DNA of 64,000 nt from Luteipulveratus flavus (GCF_029439465.1 NZ_JAROAV010000031.1:1-64000), one strand, 5' to 3'. Counted from the first letter of the stretch, positions 7,175 through 16,502 are shown. Numbers and translations: made by a program. Notes: a model not told the origin generated them from the sequence alone.

Positions 7175-8136
7175 TGACCGTCCAGACCGGGGCCGCGGAG
7201 TCGACCGACACCGCGGCCCCGGCTCGTCAACGCCGCCGAGGGCGGCGCCGCCAGGTCGGGTCGCGGGCCTCGGTCCTGTCCGCGCTGCTGTGGCTCGGCC
7301 CGGCCCTGCTGCTGATCGCCGGGGTGGTCGTCTACCCGGCGATCGAGCTGGTCCGCGCCTCGTTCAGCCGGTTCTCGGTGACCGGCCTGCGGCTCGGGGA
7401 CGCCGGCGGCACCAACTACCGCCGGGTCCTGGACCACCCCGACCTCGGGACCGTCCTGACCAACACGCTGGTCTGGGTGGTCGCCGTCGTGGCGCTGACC
7501 GTGCTGATCAGCCTCGCCGTGGCCCAGCTACTGTCCAAGGACTTCTTCGGCCGGCGGCTCGTGCGCTGGGCGCTGATCGTGCCGTGGGCCGCTTCCCTGG
7601 TCATCACGGCCAAGACGTTCGTGCTGCTCTTCGACTTCTACTACGGCACCCTCAACACCGTCCGCGACCACCTGGGCATGGCGCCGGTGGACTACCTGGG
7701 CAGCGACACCTGGATCATGCCGTCGATGATCCTGGTCGGGGTCTTCGTCTCCATCCCCTTCACCGCCTACGTCTTCATCGCCGGGCTGAGCGCGATCCCC
7801 GACGAGGTGTACGAGGCGGCCCGCATCGACGGCGCCGGCCCGTGGCAGATCTACCGCCGGATCACGCTGCCGCTGCTGCGTCCCGCGCTGATGGTCGCCT
7901 CGGTGCTGAACATCATCTACGTGTTCAACTCCTTCCCGATCATCTACACGCTCAACGACCGCAACCCCGGCTTCGGGCACGACACGTCCATCACGTTCAT
8001 GTACAAGCTGGCGTTCAAGAGCGCCGAGAAGGACGTCGGGATGTCCGCGGCCGCCGGCGTCTTCAACGTGCTGCTGATCCTCGTGGTCGTGATGATCTAC
8101 CTGCGCGTGACGCGCTGGCGGGAGGAGACGGCATGA
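7174..8136 (+). CDS. Carbohydrate ABC importer, MalF-type permease
   Basis: A 320-residue inner-membrane permease of the MalF/LacF type. A basic cytoplasmic N-terminus (to about residue 28) is followed by six predicted membrane spans. The EAA coupling loop EVYEAARIDGAGPWQIYRR lies about two-thirds along and should contact an ATPase. It starts inside the stop codon of the binding-protein gene. Its own stop codon lies in a perfect 17-bp tandem duplication that also carries the next start codon. Confidence 0.92.
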   Translation: MTVQTGAAESTDTAAPARQRRRGRRRQVGSRASVLSALLWLGPALLLIAGVVVYPAIELVRASFSRFSVTGLRLGDAGGTNYRRVLDHPDLGTVLTNTLVWVVAVVALTVLISLAVAQLLSKDFFGRRLVRWALIVPWAASLVITAKTFVLLFDFYYGTLNTVRDHLGMAPVDYLGSDTWIMPSMILVGVFVSIPFTAYVFIAGLSAIPDEVYEAARIDGAGPWQIYRRITLPLLRPALMVASVLNIIYVFNSFPIIYTLNDRNPGFGHDTSITFMYKLAFKSAEKDVGMSAAAGVFNVLLILVVVMIYLRVTRWREETA

Positions 8137-8153
8137 GGGAGGAGACGGCATGA
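8120..8153 (+). repeat. Perfect 17-bp tandem duplication at the MalF/MalG junction
   Basis: GGGAGGAGACGGCATGA occurs twice without a gap, at 8120-8136 and 8137-8153. Each copy contains a ribosome-binding GGAGGA, an ATG and an overlapping TGA. The duplication converts a simple ATGA junction into two successive stop-start overlaps. Confidence 0.97.
8133..8153 (+). CDS. Six-codon minicistron created by the duplication
   Basis: ATG at 8133 overlaps the stop of the MalF-type gene and reads MREETA before TGA at 8151-8153, which in turn overlaps the MalG-type ATG at 8150. Ribosomes finishing the first permease could translate it and be handed on to the second. It is almost certainly a by-product of the duplication rather than a functional peptide. 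Confidence 0.4.
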   Translation: MREETA

Positions 8154-9028
8154 GTGCCCTGGACCAGGTGCGTGACGTCCGGCCGGTGGCGTCCGGGTCG
8201 CGCGGGTGGCGGCGGGTCCGTCCGTACGTCCTGCCGGTGATCGGCCTGCTCGTCGGGCTGGTCTTCCTCGCCCCGTACCTCGTGATGCTGCTGAACGCGT
8301 TCCGCCCGAGCGCCGACATCGTCCAGGCTCCCGGCTCGCTGCTGCCGCGGGAGTGGCAGTGGGACACCTTCTCCCAGGTGCTCGGCGACGACCGGTTCCT
8401 GTCCTGGCTGAAGACCTCGCTCATCGTGGCGGCCGCCTCGACGGCCCTGGTCATCGTGGTGGCGGTGCCGGCGGCGTACTTCACCGCGCGGTTCCGCTTC
8501 CCGGGGCGGACCGCGTTCCTGCTGCTGGTGCTGGTGACCCAGATGTTCTCGCCGACCGCACTGGTCGTCGGCATCTACCGCGAGTGGTTCAACCTGAACA
8601 TGGTGAACACCTACGGTGCGCTCATCCTCACCAACGCGGCGTTCAACCTGGCCTTCGCGACGTGGATCCTGCACGGCTTCTTCTCCTCGATCCCGCAGGA
8701 GATCGAGGAGGCCGCCCACCTGGACGGCTGCAGCCGGCTCACGACGCTGCGCCGGGTGATGCTGCCGCTGACCCGGCCCGGACTGGTGACCGCGGTGATC
8801 TTCACCTTCATCGCCGCGTGGAACGAGTACGTCGTCGCGCTCACCCTGATGCTGGACGACGCGAGGAAGCCGCTCCCGGTGGGCCTGACGTCGTACGTCA
8901 CCGGGTACGAGCAGCACTGGGACCAGCTGTTCGCCGCGTCGATCATCGCGATCGTGCCGGTCGTGATCCTCTTCGCGGTGATCGAGAAGCACCTGGTCGG
9001 CGGCCTGACGGCGGGTTCGGTCAAGTAG
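8150..9028 (+). CDS. Carbohydrate ABC importer, MalG-type permease
   Basis: A 292-residue permease of the MalG family with six predicted spans and the EAA loop EIEEAAHLDGCSRLTTLRR. It pairs with the MalF-type subunit to form the sugar channel. The start is the second copy of the duplicated GGAGGAGACGGCATGA sequence. No ATP-binding subunit follows: the next gene is a convergent acetyltransferase. Actinobacterial sugar importers of this kind commonly share one ATPase (MsiK) encoded elsewhere, so that is the expected partner. Confidence 0.92.
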   Translation: MSALDQVRDVRPVASGSRGWRRVRPYVLPVIGLLVGLVFLAPYLVMLLNAFRPSADIVQAPGSLLPREWQWDTFSQVLGDDRFLSWLKTSLIVAAASTALVIVVAVPAAYFTARFRFPGRTAFLLLVLVTQMFSPTALVVGIYREWFNLNMVNTYGALILTNAAFNLAFATWILHGFFSSIPQEIEEAAHLDGCSRLTTLRRVMLPLTRPGLVTAVIFTFIAAWNEYVVALTLMLDDARKPLPVGLTSYVTGYEQHWDQLFAASIIAIVPVVILFAVIEKHLVGGLTAGSVK

Positions 9029-9064
9029 GCACTGGCGGCACCGAGCCCCGGTCGCGGCCCGGCC

Positions 9065-9655
9065 TCAGGCCGGCTCGACCGTCTTCACCATGACGCAGTT
9101 CTTCAGCCCCTTGGGCCGGTCGTAGGTGAAGCCCAGTCGCTCGTACAGCCGACGGGTGCCGTTGTAGAGGAACGATGACGACATCTTCTTGGTCTGGTCG
9201 GTCAGATCGTGCGGATAGCTCTCCACACGGCCACCGCCGGCCTGCGCGATCAGGTCGAGCGCACCGGCGATCGCCAGCTCCGTCACGCCGCGTCGCCGGT
9301 GGCGCTTGTCGACGAACACGCAGGTGATCCGGTAGTCGGGATCGACGGTCTTGGTGGCGTCGTACTGCTTGAGGTGGTGCAGGGTGGGCAGCTCGACCGG
9401 GGTGCCGTACTCGGCCCACGCGATGGCCTCCTCACCGTCCATCACCAGGGCGGCGTGCGCCTTGCCCTGCTCGACGTAGGACTTCTTCAGCGCCCGGTTC
9501 GCCTCCGCGCCCTGGCCGCGCTCGGGGCCGTCCGGGTGGAACCAGATGCACCAGCAGCCGCCGAAGATGCCGTTGTGCCGCTGCACCATCGCGTCGAACG
9601 CCGGCCAGGTCTCGGGGCTGAGCGCCGCGATGGTGTACGACGACTGGGCGGACAT
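9065..9655 (-). CDS. GNAT-family acetyltransferase
   Basis: A 196-residue protein starting MSAQSSYTIAALSPETW. It has the GNAT fold: ITCVFVDKRHRRRGVTELAIAGAL is the acetyl-CoA binding block (about residues 110-135), and FLYNGTRRLYERLGFTYDRP is the C-terminal strand. An unusual N-terminal GIFGGCWCIWFHPDGPERG segment, rich in Cys and Trp, occurs in a subgroup of actinobacterial members. The ATG is four bases after the VOC-protein stop codon, so the two are probably cotranscribed. Substrate unknown. Confidence 0.85.
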   Translation of the reverse strand: MSAQSSYTIAALSPETWPAFDAMVQRHNGIFGGCWCIWFHPDGPERGQGAEANRALKKSYVEQGKAHAALVMDGEEAIAWAEYGTPVELPTLHHLKQYDATKTVDPDYRITCVFVDKRHRRRGVTELAIAGALDLIAQAGGGRVESYPHDLTDQTKKMSSSFLYNGTRRLYERLGFTYDRPKGLKNCVMVKTVEPA

Positions 9656-9659
9656 GGGC

Positions 9660-10367
9660 TCAGCCCTTCTTCGCGGCGGACACGTCGACGCAGACGACAC
9701 CGGTGTTGCCGTCCCGGTCGGCGATCACGGTGAGGCCGGGCGCATCGCTGTCGTCGACGACCGTCCCACCCGCGGCGAGAGCGGCGGCGATCCGCGGTGC
9801 CGCCGCCTCGGGCGCCAGGTAGACCTCGACGTGGAACCGCCGGTTCGCGTCCGCCTGCTCGTCGGCGTCGCCGAACCACAGGTTCGGTACGCGGCCGGTG
9901 GCGTCCCGGACCTCGTCGCTGGGGGATCCTCGGCCCTGGGAGTCGCCGCTGCCGGTCAGCAGCGCGGCCCACACCGGCGCGATGACCGCGGAGTCCGCGG
10001 TGTCGAGGCCAAGCTCGAGCTCGCTCACCGAGGCCGGATCAGCGGCGATCCCGTGGTCGGCGGCGATCCGGGTGATCGCCCGCGCGAGGTCGACGTCCTG
10101 CTGGGTCACCCACTCGACGACGTACTCGGTGCCCTCGTCGTCGCGATAGACGGCGTCGTCGCTGACCAGCTCCAGGTCGACGTACCCCGGGCCGATCGAG
10201 ACCCGCGGATGGTGACCGACCGTGTCACCCGCCTCGCCCACCGCGGCGACGAACCGTGCCCCGGTGGCGAAGTCGTCGACGAGGTAGCGGGCGTGCAGGC
10301 CCTGGGCCAGCTTGCGCCAGTCGGTCAGGTCGGCCGCGGCGATCTGCTCACCGTGCAGCATGTCCAT
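9660..10367 (-). CDS. Pterin-carbinolamine-dehydratase-like / VOC fusion protein
   Basis: A 235-residue two-domain protein. Residues about 5-105 resemble 4a-hydroxytetrahydrobiopterin dehydratase and keep the HHP motif (VGHHPRVSIGPGYVDLEL), but the family's second block, THxxGGLT, is replaced by WVTQQDVDLARAI. Residues about 115-235 form a glyoxalase/VOC domain (RVPNLWFGDADEQADANRRFHVEVY). The role is unknown; similar fusions occur in actinobacteria. I start at ATG 10367 (MDMLHGEQ), eight bases after TACTGT, which suggests a leaderless transcript; an ATG two codons later is also possible. It is cotranscribed with the acetyltransferase. Confidence 0.8.
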   Translation of the reverse strand: MDMLHGEQIAAADLTDWRKLAQGLHARYLVDDFATGARFVAAVGEAGDTVGHHPRVSIGPGYVDLELVSDDAVYRDDEGTEYVVEWVTQQDVDLARAITRIAADHGIAADPASVSELELGLDTADSAVIAPVWAALLTGSGDSQGRGSPSDEVRDATGRVPNLWFGDADEQADANRRFHVEVYLAPEAAAPRIAAALAAGGTVVDDSDAPGLTVIADRDGNTGVVCVDVSAAKKG

Positions 10368-10441
10368 GCATCGGGACAGTAGCCGTGATTCCGGACGTTC
10401 CGCGGCCCTTGGCCACATTGTCGCCGGGCGCCCGGCCGGAT

Positions 10442-10471
10442 GCCCCGGTCGGCCGGCAGACCGACCGGGGC
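10442..10471 (-). terminator. Terminator of the peptide-importer operon
   Basis: A perfect 11-bp stem (GCCCCGGTCGG at 10442-10452 and its complement at 10461-10471) with an 8-base loop lies just after the last ATPase gene. No T-tract is present. Confidence 0.8.
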
Positions 10472-10478
10472 GAGCCGG

Positions 10479-11636
10479 TCACGGAGCGCCGGGCTCCACC
10501 GTCACCGGCGTGGCGTCGTCCGGCTGCGCGTCGACCTGCTCGACGAACGAGACGTCGACCTCGTGCGGCTGGATCTCGCCGCGCTGGATCTGCTCGGCGA
10601 AGTGGCACGCGACCCGGTGGGTGCCGGGGACACCCTCCAGCTCGATGGTGCGCAGCTGCGGGCGCTCGGTGTCGCAGCGCTCCTCCTGCTTCCACGGGCA
10701 GCGGGTGTGGAACCGGCAGCCGGTCGGCGGGTTCGCCGGGCTCGGCAGGTCGCCCGCCAGGATGATCCGCTCGCGGCGGTCCTCCGTCGTCGGGTCCGGC
10801 ACGGGCACCGCCGACATCAGCGCACGGGTGTACGGGTGCAGCGGCATCGCGTAGAGGTCGTCCGCGTCGGCCTCCTCGACGAGCGCGCCGAGGTACATCA
10901 CGCCGACCCGGTCACTGATGTGGCGGACGACGGCGAGGTCGTGCGCGACCACCAGGTAGGTGAGCGAGAACTCCTCCTGCAGCTCCTCCAGCAGGTTGAC
11001 CACCTGCGCCTGCACCGACACATCGAGCGCGGAGACGGGCTCGTCGGCCACGATCAGCTGCGGGTTCACGCTGAGCGCGCGGGCGATGCCGATGCGCTGA
11101 CGCTGACCGCCGGAGAACTCGTGCGGGTACTTGCGCAGCGCGGCCGGCGGCAGACCCACGGCCGACAGCAGCTCGCGCAGCCGCGCCGTCGCCGCCTTGC
11201 CGTCCTTGGCGAGGCCGTGCGCCTGCATGCCCTCCAGCAGCAGCGACTCCACGGTCTGGCGCGGGTCGAGGCTGGACAGCGGGTCCTGGAAGACCATCTG
11301 CATGTCCTGGCGCTTGCGGCGCAGCGTCTCACCCTTGAGCGAGGCGACGTCGACGCCGTCGAACAGCACCGTGCCCTCGGTCGGCTCCTCCAGCCGCAGC
11401 AGCGCACGCCCGAACGTCGACTTGCCGCAGCCGGACTCACCGACCAGGCCGTACGTCTCGCCGCGCTTGATCTGCATGTCCATGCCGTCCACGGCGTAGA
11501 CGTGCCCGACCGTACGGTCGAAGAAGACACCGCGCTTGATGGGGAAGTGGACCTTCAGGCCGCGGACGTCGACCAGGACGTCGTCGGGGACGGCGACGTC
11601 GTCCTGCGGAGTCGTCTCGGTGGCAGCCGTCGACAT
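10479..11636 (-). CDS. Peptide ABC importer ATPase, OppF/DppF type
   Basis: A 385-residue ATPase starting [17 protein letters not shown], whose ATG overlaps the stop of the upstream ATPase. It carries Walker [10 protein letters not shown], the signature EFSGGQRQR and Walker [13 protein letters not shown]. The C-terminal extension has the oligopeptide-family Cys cluster ([16 protein letters not shown]). It energises dipeptide or oligopeptide uptake together with the OppD-type partner. It is the last gene of the operon and is followed by a strong hairpin. Confidence 0.93.
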   Translation of the reverse strand: MSTAATETTPQDDVAVPDDVLVDVRGLKVHFPIKRGVFFDRTVGHVYAVDGMDMQIKRGETYGLVGESGCGKSTFGRALLRLEEPTEGTVLFDGVDVASLKGETLRRKRQDMQMVFQDPLSSLDPRQTVESLLLEGMQAHGLAKDGKAATARLRELLSAVGLPPAALRKYPHEFSGGQRQRIGIARALSVNPQLIVADEPVSALDVSVQAQVVNLLEELQEEFSLTYLVVAHDLAVVRHISDRVGVMYLGALVEEADADDLYAMPLHPYTRALMSAVPVPDPTTEDRRERIILAGDLPSPANPPTGCRFHTRCPWKQEERCDTERPQLRTIELEGVPGTHRVACHFAEQIQRGEIQPHEVDVSFVEQVDAQPDDATPVTVEPGAP

Positions 11637-12673
11637 CAGGCCTCCTCGCTGATCGGGTTGTGGCAGCGCAGCAGCCGGGGCGTCTCGACGCCACCCTCGA
11701 TGCGCTCCAGCTCGGGCTGGGTGGTGCGGCACGCCTCGACGGCGTTCGAGCACCGCGGGGCGAAGGCGCACGCGTGGTCCCACGGCAGGTTGTCCGCGAC
11801 CGAGCCGGGGACGGGGTTGAGCCGCTCGCCGCGCGCGGAGTCCAGCCGGGGGATCGAGGCCAGCAGGCCGTGGGTGTACGGGTGCCGCGGCCGGGCGAAC
11901 AGGTCGTGCCGGTCCGCGCGCTCGACGATGCGGCCGCCGTACAGCACGTTGACCTCGTCGCACAGCCCCGCGACGACCCCGAGGTCGTGCGTGATCATGA
12001 TCAGCGCCGTGTCGGAGTCCTGCACCAGGTCCTTGAGCAGGGTCAGGATCTGCGCCTGAATCGTCACGTCCAGCGCCGTCGTCGGCTCGTCGGCGATCAG
12101 CAGGCGCGGCGCGCACGCCAGCGCCATCGCGATGAGCGCGCGCTGGCGCATGCCGCCCGACAGCTGGTGCGGGTACTCCTTGAGCCGCCGGCTGGGGTCG
12201 GGGATGCCGACCTTGTCCAGCAGCTCACGCGCCTTCGGCTCGGCCTCCTTGCGCGAGAGCCCCTGGTGCCGCTCCATCACCTCGGTGACCTGACGCCCGA
12301 TCGGGACGACGGGGTTCAGCGACGAGAGCGGGTCCTGGAAGATCATCGCGACGTCCCGGCCGCGACGGTCCCGCATCTGCTTCGGCGAGAGCTTCAGCAG
12401 GTCGGTGCCCTCGAAGACGGCCTCACCGGTGACGGTGTTGCCGCGCTTGGGCAGCAGCCCCATGATCGCCAGCGAGGTGACCGACTTGCCGCAGCCGGAC
12501 TCGCCGACCAGGCCGACCGTCTGACCGGGCTGCACGTCGAACGACACCCCGGAGACGGCGTGGAACGGCTCCTCGCCGGAGCGGCGGAACGTGACGGACA
12601 GGTCGCGGACCTGCAGCAGCGGCTCGCGTGAGGTACGCGCGTCGCGGCTGGTCCGGGTCGTGGTGGCAGTCAT
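11636..12673 (-). CDS. Peptide ABC importer ATPase, OppD/DppD type
   Basis: A 345-residue ATPase with Walker [12 protein letters not shown], signature [16 protein letters not shown] and Walker [13 protein letters not shown]. The C-terminal [17 protein letters not shown] is the Cys motif of OppD/DppD proteins. It starts seven bases after the OppC-type permease and overlaps the OppF-type start, so translation of the two ATPases is probably coupled and keeps them in equal amounts. Confidence 0.93.
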   Translation of the reverse strand: MTATTTRTSRDARTSREPLLQVRDLSVTFRRSGEEPFHAVSGVSFDVQPGQTVGLVGESGCGKSVTSLAIMGLLPKRGNTVTGEAVFEGTDLLKLSPKQMRDRRGRDVAMIFQDPLSSLNPVVPIGRQVTEVMERHQGLSRKEAEPKARELLDKVGIPDPSRRLKEYPHQLSGGMRQRALIAMALACAPRLLIADEPTTALDVTIQAQILTLLKDLVQDSDTALIMITHDLGVVAGLCDEVNVLYGGRIVERADRHDLFARPRHPYTHGLLASIPRLDSARGERLNPVPGSVADNLPWDHACAFAPRCSNAVEACRTTQPELERIEGGVETPRLLRCHNPISEEA

Positions 12674-12680
12674 CGCTGCC

Positions 12681-13694
12681 TCACCTCCTGCTCTTGGGGT
12701 CGAGGGCCTCGCGCATCGACTCGCCCATCAGCGTGAAGCCGAGCGAGACGACCACGATGCAGGCCGCCGGCCAGAACGCGATGTGCGGGTACAGGTCGAA
12801 GAGGTTCTGCGCGGCACCCAGCATCTGGCCCCACTCGGCCTTGCTGTCGTCGGGGTTGCCGAGGCCGAGGAAGGACAGCGCGGCGGCCTCGATGATGGAG
12901 ACCGACAGCGCCAGCGTGGACTGCACGAACACCGGACCGAGGCTGTTGGGCAGCATGTGCCGGAACACGATCGCGGACCGTTTCACCCCGAGCGATCTCG
13001 CGGCGAGCACGTGGTCGCTGCTGCGTTGCGCGAGCATCGAGCCGCGTAGTAACCGAGCGAAGACCGGCACCTGGACGATCGCGATGGCGACGATCACCGT
13101 CCACTGGCTGGGCTGACTCGCCAGCGAGGCGATGGTGATGGCGAGCAGGATCGACGGCAGCGACAGCAGCACGTCGACGACGCGCATGACGACCGAGTCG
13201 ACCCAGCCGCCGAACGCGCCGGCGAGCGTGCCGAGCGTCACGCCGCCGGCGAGACCGCCGAGCGTGGCGAGCACGCCGACGATCAGCGTCTGCCGGCTGC
13301 CGTAGATGAGCCGGGACAGCAGGTCGCGTCCCTTCTCGTCACCGCCGAGCGGGAAGCCGTCCTGCGCCTTCGGGATGGGGTTGGTCGATGCGCTGATCTG
13401 GCCAATCAGCGGCCGGTCGTCAGGAGCGTGCGGCGCCAGCAGGGGGGCGAAGACCGCGACGAGGATGAACAGCGCGACCAGGACCGCTCCGATGATGAAC
13501 ATCGGGTTGCGCCGCAGCCGTCGCCAGGCACTGGCCAGCAGGCTGACGCCCTCGGCGTCACGGACCGCACCGGCCTCGCCCACCGGGTCGACCGGGTCCA
13601 TCACGTCGACGCCGCCGGCCTGACCGGCCGCGGGCGCCGCCGTGCTCGCCGCGAGGCCGTCGAGGCGTTCCTTCTTACGGTTCAAGGGGGTCAT
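12681..13694 (-). CDS. Peptide ABC importer permease, OppC/DppC type
   Basis: A 337-residue permease. About 60 cytoplasmic N-terminal residues precede the first span (FIIGAVLVALFILVAVFAPL); five more spans follow. The coupling loop SDHVLAARSLGVKRSAIVFRH is typical of OppC. It begins four bases after the OppB-type gene. It probably forms the inner-membrane channel with OppB. Confidence 0.93.
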   Translation of the reverse strand: MTPLNRKKERLDGLAASTAAPAAGQAGGVDVMDPVDPVGEAGAVRDAEGVSLLASAWRRLRRNPMFIIGAVLVALFILVAVFAPLLAPHAPDDRPLIGQISASTNPIPKAQDGFPLGGDEKGRDLLSRLIYGSRQTLIVGVLATLGGLAGGVTLGTLAGAFGGWVDSVVMRVVDVLLSLPSILLAITIASLASQPSQWTVIVAIAIVQVPVFARLLRGSMLAQRSSDHVLAARSLGVKRSAIVFRHMLPNSLGPVFVQSTLALSVSIIEAAALSFLGLGNPDDSKAEWGQMLGAAQNLFDLYPHIAFWPAACIVVVSLGFTLMGESMREALDPKSRR

Positions 13695-13698
13695 GCGG

Positions 13699-14706
13699 TC
13701 ACCTCGTCCGGACGCGCGGGTCGATGTAGGCGTACGTGATGTCGACCAGGAGGTTGACGACGACGTACGTGGCCGCGGCCATCAGGATGAGCAGCTGCAG
13801 CATGGAGTAGTCGCGACCGGTGAAGGCGCGGGCCAGTGCGTCCCCGAGGCCGGGGAAGCCGAACACCGTCTCGGTGAGGATCGCGCCGCCGAGCAGGGCG
13901 CCCATCTGCAGGCCGATGATCGTGACGACCGGCAGCATCGCGTTGCGCAGCACGTGCCGGCGGGTGATGACCTTGGACGAGAGGCCCTTGGCCTCCGCGG
14001 TGCGCACGTAGTCCTCGTCCAGGACGTCCAGGACCGCTGCACGCGTGATGCGGAAGACGAAGGAGAACGGGATCGTCGCCAGCGTCACGGCCGGAAGGAT
14101 CAGGTGGCGCAGGGCGTCCCAGGCCGCGTCCCACTCGCGGGTCAGCAGCCCGTCGAGGACGAAGAAGTTGGTGACGCGGGTGGCCTCGATGTCGCCCTGA
14201 CGGCCGCTGATGGGGAACAGGTGCCAGTCCACGGCGAAGAAGTACTTCAGCACGAATGCGGTGAAGAACACCGGGATGGCCACGCCGAGCAGCGAGCTGG
14301 TCAAGGTCAGCCCGTCCAGGATCCCGCCGCGCCGGCGCGCGGCGAGGTAGCCGAGCGGGATGCCGGCGGCCACGGCGATGATCATCGCCAGGACGCCGAG
14401 CTCGATCGTGGCGGGCAGGCGCTCGACGAAGATCTCCATCGAGGACCGACCGGGCTGGACGCCGGTGGAGACGCCGAAGTCGCCGGTGACGGCCCGCTTG
14501 AGGAAGTTGAGGTACTGGACGATGACCGGGTCGTCCAGACCCAGGGTCTTCTTGATCTGGGCCAGCTTGGCCGGGTTGCACCGGTCGCCGCAGATGGCGG
14601 AGGCGGGACCACCGGGCAGGCTGCGCAGCCAGACGAACAGCAGCAAGGACAGCAGGAGCATGACGCCGACCATCTGTACGAGGCGGCGTACGACGTATCT
14701 GAGCAC
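13699..14706 (-). CDS. Peptide ABC importer permease, OppB/DppB type
   Basis: A 335-residue permease beginning MLRYVVRRLVQMVGVMLLLS, the standard OppB/DppB opening. The coupling loop is DEDYVRTAEAKGLSSKVITRR at about residues 225-245. A periplasmic stretch after the first span contains ICGDRCNP, a possible disulfide seen in peptide-type permeases. It lies downstream of the binding-protein gene across an intergenic hairpin. Confidence 0.93.
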   Translation of the reverse strand: MLRYVVRRLVQMVGVMLLLSLLLFVWLRSLPGGPASAICGDRCNPAKLAQIKKTLGLDDPVIVQYLNFLKRAVTGDFGVSTGVQPGRSSMEIFVERLPATIELGVLAMIIAVAAGIPLGYLAARRRGGILDGLTLTSSLLGVAIPVFFTAFVLKYFFAVDWHLFPISGRQGDIEATRVTNFFVLDGLLTREWDAAWDALRHLILPAVTLATIPFSFVFRITRAAVLDVLDEDYVRTAEAKGLSSKVITRRHVLRNAMLPVVTIIGLQMGALLGGAILTETVFGFPGLGDALARAFTGRDYSMLQLLILMAAATYVVVNLLVDITYAYIDPRVRTR

Positions 14707-14763
14707 GCTTGGGTAAACCTTCCAGGACGCACGAGTGAGGGCTGCAGCCGGTGACAGGCCGAC

Positions 14764-14798
14764 GGCCGCCCCGGGGGAGTGTCCCCTCCAGGGCGGCC
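14764..14798 (-). terminator. Intercistronic hairpin between binding protein and permease genes
   Basis: GGCCGCCC (14764-14771) pairs with GGGCGGCC (14791-14798), with further G/C pairing inside the loop. Located between the first and second genes of an ABC operon, it would let more binding-protein mRNA than permease mRNA accumulate, by partial termination or 3' protection. Confidence 0.55.
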
Positions 14799-14834
14799 GC
14801 CTGTGTGTCGAACCTGCCGCCGAAGGCGGTCAGC

Positions 14835-16502
14835 TCACTTCTTGATCTCCGCGTAGTTGTAGCGCTCGTCGGTCAGCGGGCTCGGCGTGATGCCCGAGAC
14901 CTTCTTGTTGAAGACGATGGCGGGCGGCGAGTGCGAAATGGGCAGGCCCGGCAGGTACTCGGTGACCAGCTTGTTGTTGATCGTCTTGTACTGCGCGGTG
15001 CGGTCCGCCTCGTCGACGGTGCTGTCCGCCTTGGTCAGCTCGGCCGACAGTTGCTTGCCCCACGGGTACTGGCCCGTCTGGAAGCGGTTGGTCGTCTCGG
15101 TGAAGAACGTGCCGATGAAGTTGTCGGCGGTGTTGTAGTCACCGGTCCAGCCGAGCAGGAAGGAGGACGCGTCACCGTTGTCGACCGCGTCGAGGTAGCC
15201 ACCGTTCCACGGCTTCGTCACCGGCTTGACCTTGAGGCCGGCGGCCTCCCAGTCCTTCTTGATGGCGTCGAAGATCTTCTGCGGGTTCGGCATGTACGGG
15301 CGGCTGACCTCGGACGGGTACCACAGCTCGATCTGCATGCCCGCGGCGCCGGCCTGCTGCAGCATCTGCTTGGCCTTGTTGACGTCGTAGGTGTACTTGG
15401 TCGGGCTGGTGTTGTAGCCGTCGACGGTGTCCGGCATGAACTCGTCGGCGACCTTGGCGCCCTCCGGCAGCTGGGACTTCACCAGCTGCGGCCGGTTGAT
15501 GGCGGTCATCAGGGCCTGACGGACCTTGAGGTCCTTCAGCTTCGGGTTGGCCTTGGCGTTGAGACCGAGGTAGAGGACGTTGAACGCCGGACGGACCTTG
15601 AGGTCGTTGTTCTGCTTGAGGGAGTTCCAGTCGGCCGGGTTCGGGAAGTCGTAGCCGTCGATCTCGCCCGCCTCGAGTGCCTGCTTGCGCGAGCTCTCGT
15701 TCGGGATGATCTTGAAGACGAGCTTGTCGATCTTGGCCTTGTCGCCCCAGTAGTTCGCGTTGCGCTTGAGGGTGATCGTCTGGTTCGCGGTGTCGTACTT
15801 CTCCAGCGTGAACGGGCCACTGCCGGTCGGGTGCGACTTGGCGTACTCCGGGTAGGCGATGCCCTCGCCCTTGCCCTTGAGGTCGTTCGCCTTGTACTTG
15901 TCCATCGCGGTGGGGCTCTGGATGGAGAAGGACGGCAGACCCAGGACCGAGGGGAACTTGGAGGTCACGCGGTTGAGCTGGACGACGACCTTGTTGGAGG
16001 TCGGGGTGCAGGACTTGTAGAGCGAGGGCTCCTTGGTGACCTTGGAGCCACCGAAGTTGGACGACCAGTACTCCGCGCCCGCGAGACCGTCGGCGGTCTG
16101 GTTGTACCAGCGCTCGAAGTTCTTGCAGACCGCGGTGGCGTCCAGGGCGGTGCCGTCGCTGAACTTCACACCGCTGCGCAGGTTGAACGTCCAGGTCTTG
16201 CCGTCGGGGGAGTTGTTCCAGCTCTCGGCGAGGGCGGGCGTCATGTCGGCCGTACCGGGCTTGAACATCACCAGCGTGTCGTACAGCTGGCGGGTGACGC
16301 GGAACGTCTCACCGTCGGAGGCGTAGAAGGGGTCGAACACGGCCGGCGCGCCCGCGGCACCGAAGGTCAGCGTGCCGCCGCCACCCCCGCCTCCGCTGCT
16401 GCTGCCCGAACCGCTGTCACGGTCGGAGGATGCGCACGACGCCAGTGCGAGCACGGCGGCGCTGGCAGCAGCGACTGCCGCTGCCTTGCGGTTGACCTTC
16501 AT
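14835..16502 (-). CDS. Peptide ABC importer, family 5 substrate-binding lipoprotein
   Basis: A 555-residue solute-binding protein of family 5 (dipeptide/oligopeptide/nickel). The lipoprotein signal has lipobox LASC at about residue 23, followed by a Ser/Gly linker. The family block WTFNLRSGVKFSDGTALDA near residue 100 and the C-terminal WTGDYNTADNF region are clear. It is the first gene of a complete five-gene importer (binding protein, two permeases, two ATPases). The substrate is inferred as peptide from the family; other small cargo cannot be excluded. Confidence 0.92.
   Translation of the reverse strand: MKVNRKAAAVAAASAAVLALASCASSDRDSGSGSSSGGGGGGGTLTFGAAGAPAVFDPFYASDGETFRVTRQLYDTLVMFKPGTADMTPALAESWNNSPDGKTWTFNLRSGVKFSDGTALDATAVCKNFERWYNQTADGLAGAEYWSSNFGGSKVTKEPSLYKSCTPTSNKVVVQLNRVTSKFPSVLGLPSFSIQSPTAMDKYKANDLKGKGEGIAYPEYAKSHPTGSGPFTLEKYDTANQTITLKRNANYWGDKAKIDKLVFKIIPNESSRKQALEAGEIDGYDFPNPADWNSLKQNNDLKVRPAFNVLYLGLNAKANPKLKDLKVRQALMTAINRPQLVKSQLPEGAKVADEFMPDTVDGYNTSPTKYTYDVNKAKQMLQQAGAAGMQIELWYPSEVSRPYMPNPQKIFDAIKKDWEAAGLKVKPVTKPWNGGYLDAVDNGDASSFLLGWTGDYNTADNFIGTFFTETTNRFQTGQYPWGKQLSAELTKADSTVDEADRTAQYKTINNKLVTEYLPGLPISHSPPAIVFNKKVSGITPSPLTDERYNYAEIKK

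Noticed and set aside
9059-9073. A bidirectional terminator between the sugar importer and the convergent acetyltransferase
   Set aside because: CCGGCCT-C-AGGCCGG is a palindrome but has a one-base centre and overlaps the acetyltransferase stop codon; too short to call.
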